From Wocania_A sp964021735 (lineage in GTDB: Bacteria > Bacteroidota > Bacteroidia > Flavobacteriales > Flavobacteriaceae), in the NCBI RefSeq assembly GCF_964021735.1, contig NZ_CAXIBN010000053.1, positions 1-18,275 on the forward strand: a DNA stretch of 18,275 bases. The letters run 5' to 3'. A model generated the notes under the pieces. That model saw only the letters and a program-made list of their open reading frames with translations. It was not told where the DNA came from and searched no databases. Positions 9,016-15,860 of the stretch are shown here, one piece after another (position 1 is the first letter of the stretch; each line of letters begins with the position of its first letter). Position numbers and translations under genes: made by a program.

Positions 9016-9522
9016 ATGAAGACATTTAAAAATATTATAGTAGTTACATTAATTACACTTTTTACTTTAAGTTGTAAAAATGAAGCTAAACCGGAAGTTA
9101 AAACTGTTGCTGTTGAAAATGAAGCTATTACTGAAAAAGCTTTAGACCCTAATGCTACATATGCCAAAGCAGAATTTACTATTGATGGCATGACTTGCGA
9201 AATTGGATGTGCAAAAACCATTGAGAAAAAAATTGCCAAAATGGAAGGTGTAAAATCTGCTACAGTAGATTTTGACAGAAAACTAGCTATGGTTGAATAT
9301 AACGAAGCTAAAGTTACTCCAACATCACTTGAAGAAACCGTAACTAAAGTTGCCGACATTTATAAAGTTAGTGATATGAAAACGGTTGAAGGTTTTTCAA
9401 CAAAAAAAGCATGTACTGCAGATTGCACAAAACCATGTTGCGCTAATAAAACTGATGCTGAGAAAAAAGCATGTGCTGCCGATTGTAAAAAGGCGTGTTG
9501 TGTAGAAAAAGCTGAGGCTTAA
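9016..9522 (+). CDS. HMA-domain lipoprotein with duplicated Cys-rich tail
   Basis: The 168-aa protein begins with a lipoprotein signal (lipobox TLSC, Cys20), so it should be anchored on the periplasmic side. A heavy-metal-associated domain follows (about 50-118) with GMTC at 58-61 and a second Cys at 65. The loop is CxxxC, not the canonical CxxC of Cu(I) chaperones. The tail holds two copies of a motif, KACTADCTKPCC (131-142) and KACAADCKKACC (151-162), giving eight more cysteines. This points to binding of soft metals such as copper or zinc, or sequestration of them, but no efflux or sensor gene lies nearby. Its single-gene unit has its own promoter box and a strong terminator. Confidence 0.85.
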   Translation: MKTFKNIIVVTLITLFTLSCKNEAKPEVKTVAVENEAITEKALDPNATYAKAEFTIDGMTCEIGCAKTIEKKIAKMEGVKSATVDFDRKLAMVEYNEAKVTPTSLEETVTKVADIYKVSDMKTVEGFSTKKACTADCTKPCCANKTDAEKKACAADCKKACCVEKAEA

Positions 9523-9545
9523 TTTTTAGAAGGCATATATTTATC

Positions 9546-9577
9546 AAAAAAGCTTCTCAAAATTGAGAGGCTTTTTT
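9546..9577. terminator. Bidirectional terminator between the HMA lipoprotein gene and gldD
   Basis: AAAAAAGCTTCTCAA (9546-9560) pairs with TTGAGAGGCTTTTTT (9563-9577), with one T-G wobble and a tight loop. Its plus-strand 3' arm overlaps the gldD stop codon (9576-9578), so the two converging genes share one compact terminator. Confidence 0.9.
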
Positions 9578-10157
9578 ATTTCCACTCCACAGTTTCCATA
9601 ATGTGCTTAATATCTTTTTGTAGATAATTAGCAGCAGGAAGAATAGAATCGTAGTTAGGTTTTGCGTAAAAATACAGCGACCCCGTTAAAAAATGGTTTA
9701 TGCTATCGGTTACATAAAATTGCGCTTGGGATGCGGCATTGCCTTCAACCTGATAAAACATGCCGTATGTTTTTTTGTTGGTATTCTCGAAAGCGTTTTC
9801 TAAAATGGCATCGGCTTTTATGTTATGCTTTTGAGTGAAATTTTGGGCATCCCGTAAAAAATTAACTAAATTTTCCTTATTGTTTTCTACAGCTTTATAG
9901 GTTAAAAAAATAGTGCCTTTTAATGAGGGGTACTCAATATTAATTCCATAACTTTTGGTTGTTGCATTAACATTATTCATTTTTAATTTTGTAGCTAGCA
10001 AATTAGTTTCAAATGTAAAAGGAACATTAATATTTGATTTAACATAATTAGCTTTCGGGTAATCTAATCTTAAATAAGCCTTTGGTTTTGGCACATAGTC
10101 TTCTCTACAAGAAACAGAGAAAACAATTACAAGAAATAAGCACAAAAAGTTCTTCAT
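9576..10157 (-). CDS. gldD: Gliding motility lipoprotein GldD
   Basis: GldD is one of the membrane lipoproteins needed for gliding motility in Flavobacterium, linked to the type IX secretion and motility apparatus. The 193-aa protein has a lipoprotein signal (lipobox SVSC, Cys17) followed by the family start REDYVPKPKAYLRLDYPKA. The conserved segments KTYGMFYQVEGNAASQAQFYVTDS (about 128-151) and HFLTGSLYFYAKPNYDSILP also fit. Its ATG overlaps the gldE stop codon by one base (TAATG), which suggests translational coupling. The ssb-gldE-gldD order is typical of flavobacteria. Identification is secure. Confidence 0.95.
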   Translation of the reverse strand: MKNFLCLFLVIVFSVSCREDYVPKPKAYLRLDYPKANYVKSNINVPFTFETNLLATKLKMNNVNATTKSYGINIEYPSLKGTIFLTYKAVENNKENLVNFLRDAQNFTQKHNIKADAILENAFENTNKKTYGMFYQVEGNAASQAQFYVTDSINHFLTGSLYFYAKPNYDSILPAANYLQKDIKHIMETVEWK

Positions 10158-11461
10158 TAAGTAATTGTAAGTTTTACAAGCTTTATCCTTTTCTTATCTA
10201 AAGCTTCTATAGTGAAAACGTAATTTTTAAAATTTATTTTACTATTTAACTTCGGGAAGCTTTTAGATATTTCTAAAACAAAACCAGCAACGGTTTCTGC
10301 TTCACCTTTATAATCTTCAAAAACAGCATCATCTTCAACTTTTATAACTTTATAAAAATCTTTTAAAGCTGTTTTGCCTTCAAAAACATAATTATTGTCA
10401 TCTAACTTAGAGTACATCAAATCTTCGTCATCAAACTCATCACTAATATCACCAACAATTTCTTCAATAATATCTTCTAAAGAGATTAATCCAGAAGTAC
10501 CACCATACTCATCAACAACAACTGCTAAGTGTACTTTTTTCTCTTGAAATTCTGCCATTAAATCATCTAACTTTTTATTCTCTGGCACGAAAAAGGGTTC
10601 TCGTAATAGGGTTGACCAATCAAATTGTTTTCTATCAATATAAGGCAATAAATCTTTTACGTATAAAACACCTTCAATGGTATCAATATTATCCTTATAA
10701 ACAGGTATTCTTGAATAGCCATTTGCAATAATTTCAGGCATAATTTCAGCATATTTTTGCTCTATATTAAGCGCAAAAATATCTATTCGTGGTCGCATAA
10801 CTTGTTTGGTATCTGTATTTCCAAAGGATACAATACCTTGTAGTATTTTTTGCTCTTCTTTGGTTGTATCGTCTTCACTTGTAAGCTCTAAAGCTTGCGA
10901 TAGTTGATCGACACTTAAATTAGATTTTTGCTTGCCTAATTTTTTATGAATTGCCAACGTAACACCTCGCATGGGCATACTTATAGGCGTTAATAAGACA
11001 TCTAAAACTCGTAATGGATATGCCATAAACGAAACAAACTTTAATTTATTTCTGCTAGCATAGATTTTTGGTAAAATTTCACCAAATAGCAAAATAAGAA
11101 AGGTTACAATAATAACTTCTAGTATAAATTTTAATGCTGGAGATGTAATAGACTCAAACATATTACTGCCCAAATAAGCGAATAAAATAACTATAGCTAT
11201 GTTTATAAAATTATTTGATACTAATATGGTAGCCAACAATTTTTTAGGGCGTTCTAAGAGTTTAGCTATAATTTGTATACGCTTAGAATTATTTTCTAAA
11301 CCTTCTTCAATATCTGTTCTTGTGAGTGAAAACAACGCTACTTCGGCACCAGAAATAAGTCCAGAGCAAATTAAAAGTAAAAACAACAATGCAAAACCGC
11401 TGACAACAGAAAAATCAATTGCAATAAGTAATGCTATAAAACTCGCGGGATCAGGATCCAA
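10157..11461 (-). CDS. gldE: Gliding motility-associated protein GldE (CNNM/CorC-type)
   Basis: GldE is a membrane protein whose gene is co-transcribed with gldD in flavobacteria and supports gliding. Domains in order are a CNNM/DUF21 membrane domain with about four helices (roughly 18-160), a pair of CBS domains (about 205-335, containing RIPVYKDNIDTIEGVLYVKDLLPY and LAVVVDEYGGTSGLISLEDIIEEIVGDI) and a CorC/HlyC-associated domain (about 350-430). The start is odd. The frame opens with TTG at 11461, straight after an in-frame TAA. An ATG at 11468 lies only 7 nt upstream in another frame, and no in-frame ATG exists until well inside the protein. So GldE uses TTG, or a one-base difference hides an ATG start. 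Confidence 0.93.
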   Translation of the reverse strand: MDPDPASFIALLIAIDFSVVSGFALLFLLLICSGLISGAEVALFSLTRTDIEEGLENNSKRIQIIAKLLERPKKLLATILVSNNFINIAIVILFAYLGSNMFESITSPALKFILEVIIVTFLILLFGEILPKIYASRNKLKFVSFMAYPLRVLDVLLTPISMPMRGVTLAIHKKLGKQKSNLSVDQLSQALELTSEDDTTKEEQKILQGIVSFGNTDTKQVMRPRIDIFALNIEQKYAEIMPEIIANGYSRIPVYKDNIDTIEGVLYVKDLLPYIDRKQFDWSTLLREPFFVPENKKLDDLMAEFQEKKVHLAVVVDEYGGTSGLISLEDIIEEIVGDISDEFDDEDLMYSKLDDNNYVFEGKTALKDFYKVIKVEDDAVFEDYKGEAETVAGFVLEISKSFPKLNSKINFKNYVFTIEALDKKRIKLVKLTIT

Positions 11462-11488
11462 TTACCATGGTATTAGTTAAACAATAAA

Positions 11489-11935
11489 TTAAAACGGTAG
11501 GTCATCATTTCCTCCACCATTAGACTCATTCGTTTCAGATGGTTTTGAAACAGGGTTTTGTGCAACTGGCTTATTTACTACGTTATTTTCACTATCTTTT
11601 TTAGTAGATAAAAAAGTGAAATCCGAACAATGTATTTCAGTCGAATACCTATCTGCTCCTTTATCGTCTTGCCATTTTCTGGTTTTCAATCTGCCTTCAA
11701 TATAAACCTTATCGCCTTTGCTTAAATACTTTTCGCAAATTTCAGCCCCTTTATTTCGCACAACAATATTATGCCACTCGGTATTTGTAATGCGCTCATT
11801 GGTTTGCTTGCTAGTATAAGTTTCGTTTGTAGCCAACGGAAAACGCCCTATACAACCTCCACCTTCAAAATAATGCATTTTTACCTCATCTCCTAAATGC
11901 CCAATAAGCATTACTTTATTTAGTGTTCCAGACAT
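11489..11935 (-). CDS. ssb: Single-stranded DNA-binding protein
   Basis: This is a tetrameric OB-fold protein that coats single-stranded DNA in replication and repair. The 148-aa protein starts MSGTLNKVMLIGHLGDEV and carries the OB-fold segments TNTEWHNIVVRNKGAEICEKYL and GDKVYIEGRLKTRKW (about 51-86). A short disordered linker follows, then the acidic tip GGGNDDLPF that recruits partner proteins. It lies 27 nt upstream of gldE in an operon and has its own -7 box upstream. Identification is secure. Confidence 0.97.
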   Translation of the reverse strand: MSGTLNKVMLIGHLGDEVKMHYFEGGGCIGRFPLATNETYTSKQTNERITNTEWHNIVVRNKGAEICEKYLSKGDKVYIEGRLKTRKWQDDKGADRYSTEIHCSDFTFLSTKKDSENNVVNKPVAQNPVSKPSETNESNGGGNDDLPF

Positions 11936-11962
11936 AACCTTTATATTTTTAATTTAATGCTA

Positions 11963-11970
11963 CAAAATTA
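11963..11970 (-). promoter_or_regulatory. Candidate -7 box (TAATTTTG) for ssb-gldE-gldD
   Basis: On the minus strand, TAATTTTG matches TAnnTTTG exactly and lies 27 nt before the ssb start. No good -33 TTTG was found at the usual distance. Confidence 0.5.
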
Positions 11971-12030
11971 CTCTTTTGCATTTGATAAACTTAAAATTAA
12001 TAAAAAAATATGATTGTTTATAATCAAGCA

Positions 12031-13071
12031 CTAAAAATTAAACATATCAATAAAATTGCCTATTATAATAGGTACAGGAAAATCGCTAACTTTTTCAATT
12101 GAAATCCCCTCAACCAAAAGACTATCAACATTTACAATCCAGAATTTAGTATATAAATGCTGATGCGATAATTTATGAATAATAGCGTCTCTATTATATA
12201 ATACTAATTCAAATGGCACATCTATTAATAAATCATGCGATTTTATCAGTTTTTTAAACGCATCATAACTTTGCTCTTTGTTGGTTTCTACTAAAGGAAA
12301 CTGATATAAATTTTGCCAAATACCTTTGCCTTTTCGTTTTTCTAATAGGGTTTTTTTATTCTTCGAAATAAATACTAAAAAATTAAAATGCTTTGTTTTT
12401 GCTTTCGCGGACTTAATTTTAACTGGTAATTCTGCTATTTTATTTTTATTAAACGCAATGCATCCTTTGTTTAAAGGACAAACATTACAATCTGGATTAT
12501 TTGGTTTGCATTGTAGCGCACCAAATTCCATAATGGCTTGATTAAAATCTGCTGGATTTTTTTCATCAATAAGCTCTTGTGCTAATGCTTTAAAATCTTT
12601 GGCTCCTTTTGATGAATTAATAGGCGTGTCCATTCCAAAATATCTTGACAACACACGATACACATTACCATCAACCACAGCAGTAACTTCATTAAAACAA
12701 ATAGACGCCATGGCACTAGCCGTATAATCGCCAACACCTTTTAATTTTAATAAGTCTTTATAGCTGTTCGGGAAAATACCGTTTAATTCACTAGCAATAT
12801 ATTTCGCAGTAGCGTGTAAATTTCTGGCACGAGAATAATACCCAAGTCCTTGCCATAATTTCAACACATCGCTTTCATCGGCATTAGCTAAATCAAAAAC
12901 TGTTGGATATTTAGTAACAAATGCTTCGTAATAAGGCAAACCTTGTTTAACTTGTGTTTGTTGCAAGATAATTTCTGATAGCCATATATAATAAGGATTT
13001 CTCGTTTGTCGCCAAGGCAAATCTCTCTTATTATTTGAGTACCAATGCGTTAGTGTTTTTGTAAATATCAT
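12031..13071 (-). CDS. mutY: A/G-specific adenine glycosylase
   Basis: MutY removes adenine mispaired with 8-oxoguanine, protecting against G-to-T mutations. The 346-aa protein has the catalytic Glu33 in LSEIILQQTQ (32-41), the helix-hairpin-helix LKGVGDYTASA (110-120) and the catalytic Asp134 in AVVDGNVYRVLSR. The 4Fe-4S cluster cysteines follow as C-X6-C-X2-C-X5-C (188, 195, 198, 204). The C-terminal part (about 225-346) is the MutT-like domain that reads 8-oxoguanine. The start at 13071 gives MIFTKTLTHWYSNNKRDLPWR, as in homologues. It is separated from ssb by 95 nt and is divergent from the HU gene. Confidence 0.96.
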   Translation of the reverse strand: MIFTKTLTHWYSNNKRDLPWRQTRNPYYIWLSEIILQQTQVKQGLPYYEAFVTKYPTVFDLANADESDVLKLWQGLGYYSRARNLHATAKYIASELNGIFPNSYKDLLKLKGVGDYTASAMASICFNEVTAVVDGNVYRVLSRYFGMDTPINSSKGAKDFKALAQELIDEKNPADFNQAIMEFGALQCKPNNPDCNVCPLNKGCIAFNKNKIAELPVKIKSAKAKTKHFNFLVFISKNKKTLLEKRKGKGIWQNLYQFPLVETNKEQSYDAFKKLIKSHDLLIDVPFELVLYNRDAIIHKLSHQHLYTKFWIVNVDSLLVEGISIEKVSDFPVPIIIGNFIDMFNF

Positions 13072-13092
13072 TAATTAGTTAAATAGAACAAA

Positions 13093-13100
13093 CAAAAATA
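13093..13100 (-). promoter_or_regulatory. Candidate -7 box (TATTTTTG) for mutY
   Basis: On the minus strand, TATTTTTG is an exact TAnnTTTG match 21 nt before the mutY start codon. It is back to back with the HU promoter box in the 142-bp divergent spacer. Confidence 0.5.
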
Positions 13101-13158
13101 AACGTTTATATTCTTAAATTTTAATGAATTAGGTTTGAAATATTGAATATTTAATTCC

Positions 13159-13166
13159 TATATTTG
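13159..13166 (+). promoter_or_regulatory. -7 box (TATATTTG) for the HU gene
   Basis: TATATTTG is an exact TAnnTTTG match, with a TTTG 21 nt upstream. The predicted leader is about 40 nt and A/T-rich, as expected for a highly expressed flavobacterial gene. Confidence 0.65.
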
Positions 13167-13213
13167 CATCCCTTTTATAATCTATAATAGTAACTAAAAA
13201 TAATATATTAAAA

Positions 13214-13504
13214 ATGACGAAGGCTGATTTAGTAGCAAAAATTTCTGAGAAATTAGGAATTGAAAAAGGTGATGTTCAAGCAACTGTTGAAACATTTATG
13301 GAAGAAGTAAAAACGTCGCTAGAAAATGGTGATAATGTTTATTTAAGAGGTTTTGGAAGCTTTATTATTAAAACTAGAGCAGAAAAAACTGGCAGAAATA
13401 TTTCTAAGAATACAACTATTAAAATACCTGCTCATAATATTCCTGCATTTAAGCCTGCAAAAGTTTTTGTAGAAGGCGTTAAAACAAATGTAGACGTAAA
13501 ATAA
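13214..13504 (+). CDS. DNA-binding protein HU
   Basis: HU is a small histone-like dimer that bends and compacts DNA. The 96-aa protein starts MTKADLVAKISEKLGIEKGDVQATVETFMEEVK, carries the LRGFGSF turn (about 44-50), then the DNA-clasping beta arm RAEKTGRNISKNTTIKIPAHNIPAFKPAK (about 55-83). The prolines that intercalate into DNA lie in this arm. It heads a short cluster with a tiny basic protein and RNase G, an order I recall from many Bacteroidota. Identification is secure; which of several HU paralogues it is cannot be told. Confidence 0.96.
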   Translation: MTKADLVAKISEKLGIEKGDVQATVETFMEEVKTSLENGDNVYLRGFGSFIIKTRAEKTGRNISKNTTIKIPAHNIPAFKPAKVFVEGVKTNVDVK

Positions 13505-13546
13505 AAAGAGCATCAAACGAATTATTAATTTAAAAAGACACTATTT

Positions 13547-13639
13547 ATGCCAAGTGGTAAAAAACGTAAAAGACATAAGGTAGCGACGCACAAACGTAAA
13601 AAACGTAGACGCGCTAACCGTCACAAAAAGAAAAAATAA
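13547..13639 (+). CDS. Conserved 30-aa Lys/Arg-rich protein (AURKAIP1/COX24-like)
   Basis: This 30-residue frame begins MPSGKKRKRHKVATHKRKK and ends in a run of lysines before TAA. Twenty-one of the 30 residues are Lys, Arg or His, as in small ribosomal proteins buried in rRNA. The pattern K-R-x-R-H-K...H-K-x-K-K-R...N-R is like the short AURKAIP1/COX24 (DUF1713) motif found in the mitochondrial ribosomal protein mS38 and its bacterial relatives. I recall near-identical sequences between the HU and RNase G genes of other Bacteroidota. A ribosomal or rRNA-binding role is inferred. It lies 42 nt after HU and ends 4 nt before a strong terminator, which supports a real transcript. Confidence 0.85.
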   Translation: MPSGKKRKRHKVATHKRKKRRRANRHKKKK

Positions 13640-13643
13640 ACCC

Positions 13644-13672
13644 AAAAAAGTAGTTAGATTAGCTACTTTTTT
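13644..13672 (+). terminator. Terminator after the HU / small basic protein unit
   Basis: AAAAAAGTAG (13644-13653) pairs perfectly with CTACTTTTTT (13663-13672) around a 9-nt loop. The T-rich 3' arm suits termination just after the 30-aa gene. RNase G downstream would then need its own promoter or read-through. Confidence 0.85.
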
Positions 13673-13781
13673 CGGTTTTAAAAACAACAAGTTCATTGAA
13701 ATGAGTTCATTAATTTTTTAGCATCCATTCGATGTATTTTGAACTCCACGGATTAAAAATCCTGTGATAAAAAATAATGTA

Positions 13782-13816
13782 TAATCCATCTGTCGCTTAT
13801 TTAAAGTGATGGATTA
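13782..13816 (+). promoter_or_regulatory. Hairpin in the RNase G leader
   Basis: TAATCCATC (13782-13790) and GATGGATTA (13808-13816) form a perfect 9-bp stem, ending 11 nt before the RNase G start codon. A smaller GGATT / AATCC hairpin lies just upstream (13750-13762). E. coli rne is known to control itself through a 5'-leader hairpin; a similar role here is inference only. The rest of the 13673-13827 gap holds no gene and no exact TAnnTTTG box. Confidence 0.5.
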
Positions 13817-13827
13817 AAATTAACTAA

Positions 13828-15375
13828 ATGGATAAAGAATTGATCATTCGATCTAGTTCCGACGACGTTGATTTTGCCTTATTAAAAGATGGAAAACTTA
13901 TTGAATTACAGAAAGATGAAGATAGTAACGACTTCTCGGTAGGTGATGTGTTTATAGCCAAAATCCGAAAAGCTGTTCCTGGACTAAATGCTGCATTTGT
14001 TAATGTAGGTTACGAGAAAGATGCCTTTTTGCATTATCACGATTTAGGGCCAAAACTACCTTCGCTTTTAAAATTCACAAAACGTGTAAGCACAGGTAAA
14101 CTAAACGATTTTTCTTTAAAAAATTTCCCATTTGAAAAAGATATTGATAAAGATGGCAAAATTGCCGATGTCTTAAAATCAAATCAATCGCTATTAGTAC
14201 AAATAGTAAAAGAACCTATATCAACTAAAGGTCCCAGAATTAGTTCTGAGCTTTCTATAGCTGGTAGATATATTGTTTTAGTGCCTTTTTCTAACCGTAT
14301 TTCTATTTCACAAAAAATAGAAGATAAAGAAGAAAAGGACAGATTAAAACGATTGGTTAAAAGTATCACACCGCAAGGTTTTGGTATTATTGTTCGTACG
14401 GTAGCACAAGGCAAAAAAGTAGCTGAACTAGATAAAGATTTACAAAATTTGCTTAGTCGTTGGACGGCAATGTGTAAAAAGCTACACAAAGCACATCATC
14501 CCAATAAAGTATTAGGAGAAATGAATAAAGCCTCGTCAATTTTACGAGACATATTTAACGACACTTTTACTGGAATTACTGTTGATGATGAAGAGCTTTA
14601 CTATCAAATTAAAGATTACGTGCAAGAAATTGCACCAAAAAAAGAATCAATAGTTAAATTGTATCAGTCTAAAGTTCCGATTTTTGAAAAATTTGGAATT
14701 GAAAGACAAATTAAAACCTCTTTTGGAAAAACCGTTTCTATGGCAAAAGGTGCATATTTGGTAATAGAACACACCGAAGCACTGCATGTTATAGATGTAA
14801 ACAGCGGAAACAGATCTAACAAAGCAAACAACCAAGAGGATACAGCACTTGAAGTTAATTTAATAGCAGCTACCGAAATGGCGCGCCAATTACGATTACG
14901 TGATATGGGTGGTATTATAGTAGTCGATTTTATTGATTTAACCAGTGCAGAAAATAGGCAAAAGTTGTTTAATCACCTTCGCGACGAAATGAAGGACGAT
15001 AGAGCAAAACACAAAATATTGCCTCCAAGTAAGTTTGGATTGATACAAATAACAAGACAACGTGTACGACCAGAAATGAACATTAAAACTCGTGAGGAAA
15101 ACCCTGATGAGATTATTAATGGCTCTGAGGTTGAAGCACCCATAGGATTGGTGCAAAAAATAAATCACGATCTTGAAAAACTATTAAAAAAAGACTATAA
15201 AAAGGTGACTTTAAACACACATCCTTTTATAGCAGCCTTTTTAACAAAAGGTTTTCCATCAGTGCGTTCAAAATGGTTTTTGGAGCACAAAAAATGGGTT
15301 AAAATTTTACCAAGAGATGCTTACACATACTTAGAATATCATTTTTTCGATAAAGATGGTAATCAAATTAAATAA
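13828..15375 (+). CDS. Ribonuclease E/G family endoribonuclease
   Basis: This enzyme cuts single-stranded, 5'-monophosphate RNA in rRNA maturation and mRNA decay. The 515-aa protein has an N-terminal S1 domain (about 35-130, VGDVFIAKIRKAVPGLNAAFVNVGYEKDAFLH) and the RNase E/G catalytic core. The Mg2+-binding aspartates sit in VIDVNSGNRS (Asp323) and GGIIVVDFIDL (Asp367). The family's zinc-link CPxC motif should follow the RVRPEMNIKTRE segment (412-423), but this protein reads ENPDEIINGSEVEAPIG there. Its only cysteine is Cys216. Its dimer or tetramer assembly must therefore differ from E. coli RNase E. The length is close to RNase G, without the long RNase E scaffold tail. It follows HU and the 30-aa gene and ends at a strong terminator. 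Confidence 0.94.
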   Translation: MDKELIIRSSSDDVDFALLKDGKLIELQKDEDSNDFSVGDVFIAKIRKAVPGLNAAFVNVGYEKDAFLHYHDLGPKLPSLLKFTKRVSTGKLNDFSLKNFPFEKDIDKDGKIADVLKSNQSLLVQIVKEPISTKGPRISSELSIAGRYIVLVPFSNRISISQKIEDKEEKDRLKRLVKSITPQGFGIIVRTVAQGKKVAELDKDLQNLLSRWTAMCKKLHKAHHPNKVLGEMNKASSILRDIFNDTFTGITVDDEELYYQIKDYVQEIAPKKESIVKLYQSKVPIFEKFGIERQIKTSFGKTVSMAKGAYLVIEHTEALHVIDVNSGNRSNKANNQEDTALEVNLIAATEMARQLRLRDMGGIIVVDFIDLTSAENRQKLFNHLRDEMKDDRAKHKILPPSKFGLIQITRQRVRPEMNIKTREENPDEIINGSEVEAPIGLVQKINHDLEKLLKKDYKKVTLNTHPFIAAFLTKGFPSVRSKWFLEHKKWVKILPRDAYTYLEYHFFDKDGNQIK

Positions 15376-15378
15376 TTT

Positions 15379-15414
15379 AAAAACGCCTTACTATTTGTTT
15401 AGTAAGGCGTTTTT
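15379..15414 (+). terminator. Rho-independent terminator of RNase G
   Basis: AAAAACGCCTTACTA (15379-15393) and TAGTAAGGCGTTTTT (15400-15414) make a perfect 15-bp stem with a 6-nt loop. It begins 4 nt after the stop codon and its symmetry allows action on both strands. Confidence 0.93.
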
Positions 15415-15422
15415 GTTTTATA

Positions 15423-15457
15423 CGTCATTGTGAGAAGTGAAACGACGTGACAATCTG
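15423..15457 (+). repeat. REP-like intergenic repeat
   Basis: The sequence begins CGTCATTGTGAG and ends GTGACAATCTG, with ATTGT inverted as ACAAT. It resembles the CGTCATTGCGAG...GCAATCT repeats I recall as dispersed intergenic elements in many bacteria. Only one copy is in this window, so its repeat nature rests on that recollection. Confidence 0.5.
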
Positions 15458-15481
15458 TTGAATTATTTTATTTTTATTTGA

Positions 15482-15559
15482 GCGTTACCACAAGGGTCGG
15501 GCTTTTTCGCTGTATCTTTTTTCGTGCCTCAAAAAGGATGTCGCTTCAATCCCTAACGC
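15482..15559 (+). repeat. Dispersed repeat R1, copy b
   Basis: This 78-bp element begins GCGTTACCACAAGGGTCGG and ends CAATCCCTAACGC, matching the ends of copy a at 2940-3021. The interior hairpin is different: ATCTTTTT pairs with AAAAAGGAT (one wobble). Like copy a, it follows directly after the terminator region of a plus-strand core gene. Confidence 0.8.
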
Positions 15560-15608
15560 AGTCTAAATATTTATTAAGTTAATGAACCGAAGCAATTTGT
15601 TTTTTAGG

Positions 15609-15745
15609 AAGTTCGTTTAACGGTTAGTATATGAAAAGTAGGCGATTACGAAGCACTAAACTTTCAGTTAAGCACAAAGTTTGATACGAGCCCAAACTCT
15701 TGAATTCATCACTGTTTCGCCTATTTTTTATATACATTGTTGTGT
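15609..15745 (+). repeat. Dispersed repeat R2, copy b (long hairpin)
   Basis: TATATGAAAAGTAGGCGA (15628-15645) pairs over 18 bp with TCGCCTATTTTTTATATA (15717-15734), with two wobble pairs. The left arm matches R2a (AACGGTnAGTATATGAA) and the right end ATTGTT is shared. The 71-nt interior has a small hairpin, AAACTTT / AAAGTTT. The TTCGTTTAACGG core at 15612-15623 recurs inverted at the window end. Confidence 0.75.
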
Positions 15746-15772
15746 TTTCGTACTTTTTTCCGTTCAGTTTGT

Positions 15773-15860
15773 AGCGTTGGCAAAGCCATACTCTTTTGCA
15801 ATTTTTGGCTTGTGTATTGGCTGTAGCGAATTGCAAATGTGTATGGCTTTATGCGGTTGG
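15773..15860. repeat. Left boundary element of the R-M module (long imperfect hairpin)
   Basis: AAAGCCATAC (15782-15791) pairs with GTATGGCTTT (15841-15850). After a small TCT/TGT internal loop, TTTGCAATT (15795-15803) pairs with AATTGCAAA (15829-15837). It is framed by AGCGTTGGCAAA (15773-15784) and TATGCGGTTGG (15850-15860), both of which recur near 18165-18204. The endonuclease stop codon (15849-15851) lies at the edge of the stem. It probably also serves as the operon's 3' hairpin. Confidence 0.75.

Noticed and set aside
9000..9359. Open frame of 119 codons on the minus strand
   Set aside because: It is antisense to the metal-binding lipoprotein gene, which has a lipobox, a recognisable domain, a promoter box and a terminator. 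The minus frame is a shadow.
15423..15860. CRISPR array, given several repeats close together
   Set aside because: The repeats belong to different families, are not evenly spaced and have no spacers of uniform length. No cas gene is near.
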